A stretch of DNA of 64,000 nt from assembly GCA_017303875.1 (NCBI GenBank), contig JAFLBP010000018.1, forward strand, positions 62,001-126,000, written 5' to 3'. The position numbers were made by a program, and so were the translations under genes. The stretch's first letter is position 1, and every line of letters begins with the position of its first letter. The DNA is from Chitinophagales bacterium. GTDB lineage: Bacteria; Bacteroidota; Bacteroidia; Chitinophagales; Saprospiraceae. The notes under the pieces are model-generated. The model saw only the letters and a list, made by a program, of their open reading frames with translations. It ran no database searches and had not been told where the DNA came from. Shown in pieces: positions 17,077 through 24,312 of the stretch.

Positions 17077-17529
17077 TCATCCCAGGAGCTGCGCGCTGTG
17101 GTTTTCGGTATCCACTTTGGCGATGATGCGCTCGATATTGCCCGCTTCGTTGATCACAAAGGTGGTGCGGTGGATGCCGTCGTAGGTGCGGCCCATGAAT
17201 TTTTTAGGTCCCCAAACGCCATAGGCTTCTGCCACGGCATGGCTTTCGTCGGCCAGCAGGCTGAAAGGCAGGGAGAATTTTTCGCGAAATTTCACGTGTT
17301 TTTTAGCCGAATCCGGGCTGACACCCAAAATTTCGTAGCCTTTGCCCAAAAACTGCTCGTAGTTGTCGCGCAGGCTGCATGCCTCGGCCGTACAACCCGG
17401 CGTATCGTCTTTGGGATAAAAGTACAAGACTAATTTTTTGCCTTTGTAGTCAGACAGGTTGCGGGTTTCGCCCGTTTCGATGGGGGCACTGAATGCAGGG
17501 GCTGGATCGCCTTCTTTTAAATGAAACAT
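17077..17529 (-). CDS. bcp: Thioredoxin-dependent thiol peroxidase (Bcp/PrxQ)
   Basis: 150 residues from the ATG at 17529; the alternative TTG at 17538 adds three residues. Bcp reduces hydroperoxides with a peroxidatic cysteine and thioredoxin. The motif DDTPGCTAEACSLRD contains the peroxidatic Cys and the resolving Cys five residues later, as in the alpha-type PrxQ. KLVLYFYPKDDTPG precedes it and GRTYDGIHRTTFVI lies near the C-terminus. It is transcribed away from the membrane glycosyltransferase gene, with a 132-bp divergent spacer. Confidence 0.95.
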   Translation of the reverse strand: MFHLKEGDPAPAFSAPIETGETRNLSDYKGKKLVLYFYPKDDTPGCTAEACSLRDNYEQFLGKGYEILGVSPDSAKKHVKFREKFSLPFSLLADESHAVAEAYGVWGPKKFMGRTYDGIHRTTFVINEAGNIERIIAKVDTENHSAQLLG

Positions 17530-17661
17530 TGTATTCAAATTTTTTTATTCAAGATTGAAGCTGCCGCAAATTTTGCTTTCTCAAACGACATTCCAGGCAG
17601 ATTGTTCAGAATTCGTGCGCAGGAATGCGATATTTGCGGCCAATTCAGCACTAAGTACATC

Positions 17662-19698
17662 ATGGCCAAGCATTCTACAAAAAATACCGTCACTCCGCCC
17701 AAAGCCAAAGCCGCGAAAGCGCCGCCGCCCTTGCCCAAAGCACGCCGCTCGGGTACGCAGTTCTTCGCCGAGCGTTTCTACAGCGGTCGCCATTGGCTCC
17801 CCGCGCTGCTCCTGCTGCTCTTTGCCGGTGTTTTGTACGGCGCCTCCGCCAACTTCGGCTACATCCTCGACGACGAACTCGTCATCTGGAAGAATGATTT
17901 TGTGCAAAAAGGCTTCGGCGGCATCCGCGATATTTTCACAAGCGACAGCTTTATGGGCTACTTCAAACAGCAGCGCTTTCTGCTCGAAGGCGGCCGCTAC
18001 CGCCCGCTCAGCCTCGTCACTTTTGCCATGGAAGTCGGCATTTTCGGCAACAGCGCCGAAAACCCCGCACTGCCGCATTACAGCCATATCATCAACATCC
18101 TGCTGTACGGCCTGAGCGCGGTGGTACTCTACCGGGTGCTGCTGGGCTTGTTTCCGCTTAAAACGGACTCCAAATGGCCGCTCTTTTCCTTGGCATTTGT
18201 GGCCGCCCTCATTTTTACTGCCCACCCGCTGCATACAGAAGTGGTAGCCAACATCAAAGGCCGCGACGAAATTCTGGCCCTGCTCTTCAGCCTGCTGGCC
18301 CTGTACGCCGCCATGAAGTACACCGATACGCTGAAAGCAATATGGCTCGCCGCCTCCGCCCTGCTCCTGCTGCTGGGTATGCTGAGTAAAGAAAATGCCA
18401 TCACGTTTGTGGTCATCATTCCGCTGAGCATCTGGTTTTTCGGAGTAAAAAAAGACAACCCCGACAATCGGCAAACCAACTGGTCGCCGGTGTTTTGGGT
18501 CATGCTGAGCATGGCCGTGCTGTTCAATATTTTCCGTTTCCGCGCCATGGGGTATTTCCTCAACCATGGGCAGTCGATGAACGACCTGATGAATAACCCC
18601 TTCTTAGAAATGAGCGGCGGGGAAAAATACGCCACCATTTTCCTCACCTTGGGCTGGTACCTCAAGCTGCTGTTTGTGCCTTACCCGCTCACACACGACT
18701 ACTACCCCTACCAGGTGCCCAAAGTCGGGTTTTCCGACTGGCGCGCCCTGCTTTCCATTGCCCTCTACCTCGGCATGGGCATCTGGGCGCTGCTCAATGC
18801 CAAACGCCGCCACCCGCTGGCTTACGTCATTTTGTACTGGATCATTACGCTCAGCATCGTTTCCAACCTCTTTGTGTCGGTGGGTACGTTTATGAATGAG
18901 CGCTTTGCTTATATGTCGTCGGTGGCCTTCGCCATTGCAGCCGCCTGGTTTTTCACCCGCCAGTTGCCCGCCTGGATCAAGGAAAAACAGGATTACCCCT
19001 ACATCATGGGCGTTATCGTGTTTGTACCCATTCTGATTGCTTTTACCTATATTACGGTGAAACGTATACCCGACTGGAAAGATGCCGCCGCGCTCAACAA
19101 CGCCGCCATCAAGGTTTCCTACAACAGCGCGCGCTCGCACTGCTTTTACGTGACCTCCATTTACCAGGATCAATATCAAAAAGCCAAAGACCCGGAAGAG
19201 AAAAAGCGCCTGACCGACCTCATGGAATACCATATCAATGAGTCGCTCAGAATTTACCCCAACTACGGCGCAGCCCTGCAAATGAAAGCTGCCGTGGCTG
19301 GCGCCCGCTTCGACCTCGACCATCAACTCGACAAATACTTCCACGAACTGGAGTTTATTATGGAAAAAATTCCGACCAATTCGAGCTTCCGGAAATTTGT
19401 GGACGACAATATGGGCAGCTACCTCGGCGGCGCCAATACGGATAAATATGTGGCCTTCTGCCACCGCGTGGGGTATGAATTTTTTATGCTCAAGCGCAAC
19501 GACCCGCAAACCGCCCTGCACTTCCTCGAATTTGGCCTTAAACGCCAAACCGAAGACATCCGGATTCTGGAAGACATCGCAGAGGTGTACAAAAGAATGG
19601 GCAATACCGCCAAAGAGCGCGAATTCCGCGACCGCGCCGAACGCTCCCGCTCCGGTAATTACCGCATGGAAGACCTGCAACAATTGGAATTAAAATAA
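17662..19698 (+). CDS. TMTC-like membrane O-mannosyltransferase with TPR tail
   Basis: 678 residues from the ATG at 17662; the frame upstream overlaps bcp and is not conserved. A basic, Pro-rich N-terminus precedes about ten membrane spans. The first loop holds the GT-C acidic motif D70-D71 (GYILDDELVIW); HPLHTEVVANIKGRDEILALL and GMLSKENAITF are typical of the TMTC/DUF1736 group of protein O-mannosyltransferases. The C-terminal 170 residues are helical and TPR-like (TALHFLEFGLKRQTEDIRIL). It probably transfers a sugar from a lipid donor to exported proteins. It is followed 11 bp later by the gamma-carbonic anhydrase gene. Confidence 0.82.
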   Translation: MAKHSTKNTVTPPKAKAAKAPPPLPKARRSGTQFFAERFYSGRHWLPALLLLLFAGVLYGASANFGYILDDELVIWKNDFVQKGFGGIRDIFTSDSFMGYFKQQRFLLEGGRYRPLSLVTFAMEVGIFGNSAENPALPHYSHIINILLYGLSAVVLYRVLLGLFPLKTDSKWPLFSLAFVAALIFTAHPLHTEVVANIKGRDEILALLFSLLALYAAMKYTDTLKAIWLAASALLLLLGMLSKENAITFVVIIPLSIWFFGVKKDNPDNRQTNWSPVFWVMLSMAVLFNIFRFRAMGYFLNHGQSMNDLMNNPFLEMSGGEKYATIFLTLGWYLKLLFVPYPLTHDYYPYQVPKVGFSDWRALLSIALYLGMGIWALLNAKRRHPLAYVILYWIITLSIVSNLFVSVGTFMNERFAYMSSVAFAIAAAWFFTRQLPAWIKEKQDYPYIMGVIVFVPILIAFTYITVKRIPDWKDAAALNNAAIKVSYNSARSHCFYVTSIYQDQYQKAKDPEEKKRLTDLMEYHINESLRIYPNYGAALQMKAAVAGARFDLDHQLDKYFHELEFIMEKIPTNSSFRKFVDDNMGSYLGGANTDKYVAFCHRVGYEFFMLKRNDPQTALHFLEFGLKRQTEDIRILEDIAEVYKRMGNTAKEREFRDRAERSRSGNYRMEDLQQLELK

Positions 19699-19709
19699 AA
19701 AAGCAGTCT

Positions 19710-20234
19710 ATGGCACTCATTGTCCCTTGCCGCAACTTTACGCCCCAATGGGGCAATGATTGTTTTCTGGCTGAAAATGCCACGCTCATCGGCGATGTCG
19801 TGATGGGCGACGAGTGCTCGGTCTGGTTTCAGGCCGTTGTGCGCGGCGACGTGAATTTTATCCGTATCGGCAACAAAGTGAATATTCAGGACGGCGCCAT
19901 TTTGCACGGCACCTATAATAAATGCGGCACCACCATCGGCAACAATGTGAGCATCGGGCATCGCGCCCTGGTACATGGCTGCACGCTGCACGACAATGTG
20001 CTCGTTGGTATGGGCGCCATCATTATGGATCAGGTGGTGGTGGAAGAAAACTGCCTGATTGCTGCCGGCGCTGTGGTGCTCGAAAAGACCATCTGCAAGG
20101 CCGGGGGCGTGTACGCAGGCGTGCCGGCACGCCGCGTGAAAGACCTGACGCCGGAATTGTTTCAGGGCGAAATTCAGCGGATTGCCAACAACTATGTGCT
20201 GTACTCCAGCTGGTTCAAACAAGAGGAGCGCTAA
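19710..20234 (+). CDS. Gamma-carbonic anhydrase family hexapeptide-repeat protein
   Basis: 174 residues with a left-handed beta-helix of hexapeptide repeats (ATLIGDVVMGDECSVW and IGNKVNIQDGAILHG). The three zinc-ligand histidines are present at H66, H84 and H89 (ILHGT, IGHRALVHG), as in YrdA/PaaY-type enzymes. Some members have carbonic anhydrase activity; others bind metal without known reaction. The 3' end overlaps the convergent protease gene by 4 bp. Confidence 0.92.
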   Translation: MALIVPCRNFTPQWGNDCFLAENATLIGDVVMGDECSVWFQAVVRGDVNFIRIGNKVNIQDGAILHGTYNKCGTTIGNNVSIGHRALVHGCTLHDNVLVGMGAIIMDQVVVEENCLIAAGAVVLEKTICKAGGVYAGVPARRVKDLTPELFQGEIQRIANNYVLYSSWFKQEER

Positions 20235-21460
20235 ATCAAATCGCGCAGCACAAGGGTTTTGTGGAGTTTTTTACCCTCGCGCAAAACCGTGATCCGTACT
20301 TTTTTGCCCGGCTTTTTTTGTAAAATGCGCAGCACATCGCTCAGGGTAATGGATTTTGCACGCAATAAATTAAGTCGAAATAGCTCGTCGCCCTTTTTTA
20401 TTCCGGCAAGATCGGCGGGCGAGCCGGGCAATACATGCTGCACAATAAAAACATTGAAGCGTTGTCCGGTAGCAATAACCGTTATGCCGCTGCGATCGTA
20501 CAAAAATGCCTTGTTGTAGTTTCGGCCGGGTTTGAGCCATATTTTCGACTGGTTGTAGTCCATAATCAACTCAAACCGATTCAAAAGGGCATTGCCGATC
20601 AGGCCATTGCGTCTGTTGATATAGGGTGCGTCGATGAGGCTGTCGAGCGTTTGGAAATACGAAAGCACGCCATCCTGCTGCAAATCGCCCAATTGCAGGC
20701 GGTTTATCCGGCCCGTAAATCCTTCTAAAAATCCGCCCAATCCCATACCGATATTGCTGGGCACTGCCGTGGGCGGCGGGGTGAGCAAAGGGTGTGTATC
20801 CGAAAAAAGCAGCAGGGGCAGGGCTGCGCCCGAATCGAGTAATAATTTTACGGGAATAATGGAATCGCCCTGCTCCAGTTGGGTGTAGAAATACATTTTA
20901 TTGCGGAAAATCTCCACCGGTATTTCCGTAAAACCGCCCTGCGGAAGCTTGAAGTGCTTGCGTTCGTACAGCGTAATGAAGTGCAAGTTATAGTTGATAT
21001 GCACCACATACTGCGAAAAAATATGCCCCGCCAAAATACCATCGACATTCACGCCGGCATATTCTTCAAAATGAAAATAATCCTCTTCCAGTACTAAAAT
21101 ATCTTCTTTGCCGGTGCGCACTTTGCCGGGAATTTCGAGCACAATATTGCGCGACAAATAAGCCACCAATTCTTCCCGCAAATCCGAGCCGGCCACCCGA
21201 AATTCCCGCTCGTATTCCAAGCCCAGGAAATCGCCGATTTCCCGCTTGTTTAATATCGTATGCTCCGCCCCCGTATCATAAATGAAGCGCAGGGGCAGTT
21301 TTCCATTAAAATTGAGGGTAATGACAATGAAGTTATTGACAAATTCAAAAGGAATATCCGCGCGCTTCTTACCATTGGTGAGGTAAAATCCGGTTTGAGC
21401 GTTCCCTGTATACCACACACAGAGCAACAATAATAATATGGTCAGGCGCTTGCTTTGCAC
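20231..21460 (-). CDS. Retropepsin-like aspartic protease with PDZ domain
   Basis: 409 residues from a GTG at 21460; no in-frame ATG fits. A signal peptide (LTILLLLLCVWYTGNAQ) is followed by two retropepsin-like lobes, the first with LRFIYDTGAEHTIL, the second with KLLLDSGAALPLLL. A PDZ domain lies at about 320-400 (VLPGSPADLAGIKKGDELFRLN). This single-chain two-lobe aspartic protease with PDZ is widespread in Bacteroidota and expected in the periplasm. Substrates are unknown. The neighbour SLC13 gene begins upstream on the same strand but 17 bp separate them. Confidence 0.88.
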   Translation of the reverse strand: MQSKRLTILLLLLCVWYTGNAQTGFYLTNGKKRADIPFEFVNNFIVITLNFNGKLPLRFIYDTGAEHTILNKREIGDFLGLEYEREFRVAGSDLREELVAYLSRNIVLEIPGKVRTGKEDILVLEEDYFHFEEYAGVNVDGILAGHIFSQYVVHINYNLHFITLYERKHFKLPQGGFTEIPVEIFRNKMYFYTQLEQGDSIIPVKLLLDSGAALPLLLFSDTHPLLTPPPTAVPSNIGMGLGGFLEGFTGRINRLQLGDLQQDGVLSYFQTLDSLIDAPYINRRNGLIGNALLNRFELIMDYNQSKIWLKPGRNYNKAFLYDRSGITVIATGQRFNVFIVQHVLPGSPADLAGIKKGDELFRLNLLRAKSITLSDVLRILQKKPGKKVRITVLREGKKLHKTLVLRDLI

Positions 21461-21476
21461 GCCACAATTTTAATGC

Positions 21477-22958
21477 TTAAATGGCAAATCCCCAAACAAG
21501 CGGCATAAAGGCGTATATAAATCCGACTAAAAGCAGAATTGCGATCAAATCCAGCAGAAAACCGGCCCGCGCCATCTCCCGGGTGCTGAAAAAACCAGCG
21601 CTGTACACAATGGTATTCGGTGGCGTGGCAATAGGCAGTCCAAAACCAAAGGTTGCCGCCATCGCTGCACTGATGAGTAATCCGAACGGATGCATGCCCA
21701 CGCTGGCAGCCAGTGCGGCCAGAATAGGCATCAGCATGGAGGCCGTGGCTACGTTGGAGGCGATTTCACTCAGGAGTACCACCACCGCCAGCACCGCACA
21801 CAAAAGCAGCGCCTGCGGCAATACCGCCAGGCCCTCCATTTGCGCACCCATCCACTGCGCCAGCCCGCTTTGTTCAAAACCCTTGGCCAAGGCCAGCCCG
21901 CCCCCGAAAAACAACACAATACCCCAGGGAATCTGCACCGCATGTTTCCAGTCGAGCAAGGTATTGTAATCATCGCCCACCGGTTTGCGGTCAAAGGCCG
22001 GCACTAAGAACAAACTCAGCGCCCCCGTAAGTGCAATCAAGGTATCGTTGATGTATCGCGGCATTTTCCCCGACGGATTGGCGGCAAAATGCTGGTGTAT
22101 CCATTCATTTAAAGGCGTATACCACCAAATAGAACCGCTGATCCAGGCAAAAATGACGGCGCCAAAAATTAGCAGCAACAGTTTTTCAGGTGTCGTGAGG
22201 GGACCGAGCGCCCGCAGCTCAAGCCGGATGGTATCCTGCAAAGCGCCGTCTTTTGTTGCCGGTATGGGAAACAAAAACATCAGTAAAACCCAACACACCA
22301 GCAACAGCGCCGCCGCAAAGGGCGCACCAAACAGCAGCCATTGAAAAAATGACACATTTTGACCCATATGCTGCTGCACATAAGCCAGAAAGATGCCGTT
22401 GGTGGGCGTGCCGATCACCGTACCCAAACCACCAATAGAGCAGGCATAACCCACCCCCAGCAAGAGGTTTTTGGAAAAATTCGGGTGACTACTTTTAGAG
22501 TTCTGCGCCACCGCAATGGCCACCGGCGTCATCATAACCGCCGTAGCGGTATTGGAAATCCACATGGAAATAAAGGCTGTGGCTACCATAAAGCCCAGCA
22601 CCGTCCGCTTGGGGTCGTTGCCGAACAACGTAATCAGGCGCAGCGCAATCCGCCGGTGCAGGCGCCAGCGCTCGATGGTTTTGCCAAAGAAAAAGCCTGA
22701 AATAAACAAAAAAATCAGCTCATTGCCATATTCGCCCGAAATGGCGCTCATCGGAAGCCCCGTGAGCGGAAACAAGACCAGGGGCAACAGGGAAGTGACG
22801 GCCAGATCAATCGGCTCGGCAATCCACCACACCGCCACCCAAAGGGTAATGGCGGCCGCGATTTTAGCGGTTTCGCTCATACCCGCGGGCGCAGGCAGGA
22901 GGGCCATCAGTAAAAACAGGGCCGGGCCGGCAAGCAGGGCAATGGTTCTGGGTTTCAT
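21477..22958 (-). CDS. SLC13 (DASS) family sodium-coupled anion transporter
   Basis: 493 residues from the ATG at 22958; the longer frame overlaps kdsD and is a shadow. Members carry dicarboxylates, citrate or sulfate with sodium. About eleven to twelve membrane spans are visible, and the paired sodium/substrate-binding motifs appear twice in the inverted repeat: SNTATAVMMTPVAIA in the first half and SNVATASMLMPILAA in the second. A PIATPPNTIVYSAG motif precedes the last spans. Substrate cannot be told. The start overlaps the stop of the upstream isomerase gene by 4 bp (ATGA). Confidence 0.92.
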   Translation of the reverse strand: MKPRTIALLAGPALFLLMALLPAPAGMSETAKIAAAITLWVAVWWIAEPIDLAVTSLLPLVLFPLTGLPMSAISGEYGNELIFLFISGFFFGKTIERWRLHRRIALRLITLFGNDPKRTVLGFMVATAFISMWISNTATAVMMTPVAIAVAQNSKSSHPNFSKNLLLGVGYACSIGGLGTVIGTPTNGIFLAYVQQHMGQNVSFFQWLLFGAPFAAALLLVCWVLLMFLFPIPATKDGALQDTIRLELRALGPLTTPEKLLLLIFGAVIFAWISGSIWWYTPLNEWIHQHFAANPSGKMPRYINDTLIALTGALSLFLVPAFDRKPVGDDYNTLLDWKHAVQIPWGIVLFFGGGLALAKGFEQSGLAQWMGAQMEGLAVLPQALLLCAVLAVVVLLSEIASNVATASMLMPILAALAASVGMHPFGLLISAAMAATFGFGLPIATPPNTIVYSAGFFSTREMARAGFLLDLIAILLLVGFIYAFMPLVWGFAI

Positions 22959-23932
22959 GTGACGCCTTCGCGCACGAGGTCGTGCAGGTGAACAATACCG
23001 GCATAAACGCCGTCGGACTCCAGGGCAATGAGTTGCGAAACGGCATGCTGGCGCATCATTGCGAGGGCTTCCACTGCCAGTGCATCTACTGCAATGGTTT
23101 TGGGTGCGGCGCTCATAATGTCGCGGGCGCACAGATTACTCAGGCTGTCGCTGCGCTCCAGCATACGGCGCAGGTCGCCGTCGGTGACGATGCCTGTCAG
23201 CCTGCCCTCGGCGTCGAGTACAGCGGTTGCGCCGACGCGTTTGGAGGAGATTTCGAGAATGACATTTTTCAGCGGCGTGTCGGGTTGCACGGCCGGGTGT
23301 TCATGCCGGGCGGTCAGCTCGCGCACGCGCAGGTAGAGTTGCTTGCCCAAAGCGCCGCCGGGGTGGTAGCGGGCAAAATCGCCGGGAGAAAAACGGCGGA
23401 GGGCCAGTAGGCTGACGGCCAAGGCGTCGCCGAGGGCCATTTGCGCGGTCGTGCTGCTGGTAGGCGCCAGGTTGTTGGGGTCGGCCTCACGGGCGATGGG
23501 GGTGTGCAGCACATAATCGGCTAAGCGGGCGAGGGTGCTGTCGGTGACGGCCGTCATGGCGATCAGCGGGTTGCCGAAAGACTTGACTAAGGGCGCCAGC
23601 ACTTTGATTTCCGGGGTTTCGCCGCTTTTGGACAGGCAAAGTACCAGGTCATGCGCCTGCACCATGCCCAGATCGCCGTGGATGGCGTCGGCAGCATGCA
23701 AAAAAAGCGCGGGCGTGCCGGTGGAATTGAGCGTTGCGCAGATTTTTTGGGCCACGATGGCGCTCTTACCGATGCCGGTGAGTACCAAACGGCCCGGTGA
23801 AGCAGCAATAGCCTCTACACAGGCCGCAAAATCGGGGCTGTCGTCGAGCCTGTCGGCTAAGGCGAGCAGCGTTTCCGCTTCAATCTGTATTGTTTGGCGG
23901 GCACTGCTGATAATGGAGGAATATGTTTGCAA
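22955..23932 (-). CDS. kdsD: Arabinose-5-phosphate isomerase (KpsF/GutQ)
   Basis: 325 residues from a TTG at 23932. It makes D-arabinose 5-phosphate from ribulose 5-phosphate for KDO in lipopolysaccharide. A SIS domain (GIGKSAIVAQKICATLNSTG, then LCLSKSGETPEI) is followed by two CBS domains (EISSKRVGATAVLDAEG and AMMRQHAVSQLIALESDG). There is no ATG near the N-terminus: the only candidates are TTG at 23932 or TTG at 23989 (344 residues). The former fits the usual family start and the likely promoter. The kdsD/recQ divergent pair is frequent in Bacteroidota. Confidence 0.92.
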   Translation of the reverse strand: MQTYSSIISSARQTIQIEAETLLALADRLDDSPDFAACVEAIAASPGRLVLTGIGKSAIVAQKICATLNSTGTPALFLHAADAIHGDLGMVQAHDLVLCLSKSGETPEIKVLAPLVKSFGNPLIAMTAVTDSTLARLADYVLHTPIAREADPNNLAPTSSTTAQMALGDALAVSLLALRRFSPGDFARYHPGGALGKQLYLRVRELTARHEHPAVQPDTPLKNVILEISSKRVGATAVLDAEGRLTGIVTDGDLRRMLERSDSLSNLCARDIMSAAPKTIAVDALAVEALAMMRQHAVSQLIALESDGVYAGIVHLHDLVREGVT

Positions 23933-24005
23933 GGCAGTTGTTGACCTTTTTTTATTCTGTTTTAAAAGCGCGGGCTGCAAATATTCCAAATTATACTCGG
24001 AACGT

Positions 24006-24044
24006 TTGCAAATTATTTGAAAAAAACACTCGAATAATTTGCAA
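24006..24044. promoter_or_regulatory. Inverted repeat between kdsD and recQ
   Basis: Arms TTGCAAATTATTTGA (24006-24020) and TCGAATAATTTGCAA (24030-24044) match at 14 of 15 positions with a 9-bp spacer. On the minus strand the left arm contains a TTTG (24012-24009) about 14-20 bp from the box TATAATTTG (23996-23988), which would serve as kdsD -33 and -7. A regulator bound here could cover the kdsD promoter. Confidence 0.5.
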
Positions 24045-24312
24045 GTGTTTCAACATTTATTTTTCTATCTTTGACGCCTTTTTTTAAAAAGCGGCTCAAA
24101 TGTCTGTCTTTTTATGGAAAGGAGCCATTAAATGCCGGCCAAATTTCCTGCGGCACGCTGGAATAAAATATTTGTCCAAAAAGCATCGAAAGATTTTGAT
24201 GATTCGGATAAATAGTAATAATTTCATCGGGCCAATTTTTGAAGCAGCTTCAAGGGATTGGAAAATTACCCGGCACGTTCTTTTACTACAATTCAACCCG
24301 TTATTATAAGCG
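24045..24312. other. recQ upstream region with -7 box and weak small frame
   Basis: TATCTTTG at 24066-24073 matches the Bacteroidota -7 box on the plus strand, but no -33 TTG lies at ordinary spacing (the nearest TTTG is 24 bp away). A 69-codon frame runs from the ATG at 24100 to 24309, 3 bp before recQ. It has no recognisable motif and is more likely a long 5' leader than a gene. Nothing else is seen. Confidence 0.4.

Noticed and set aside
18604..19683. Long minus-strand frame opposite the TMTC-like gene
   Set aside because: Antisense shadow with low-complexity His/Ala/Val content and no motif; the plus-strand gene has clear membrane spans and family sequences.
22958..23132. Longer N-terminus for the SLC13 transporter
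   Set aside because: The extra residues are Arg/Cys/His-rich and overlap kdsD; the ATG at 22958 with an ATGA overlap gives the normal transporter start.
24100..24309. 69-codon frame just before recQ, following a TATCTTTG box
   Set aside because: No recognisable motif or signal peptide, and it ends 3 bp before recQ within what is better read as the recQ 5' leader; conservation data would be needed to call it a gene.
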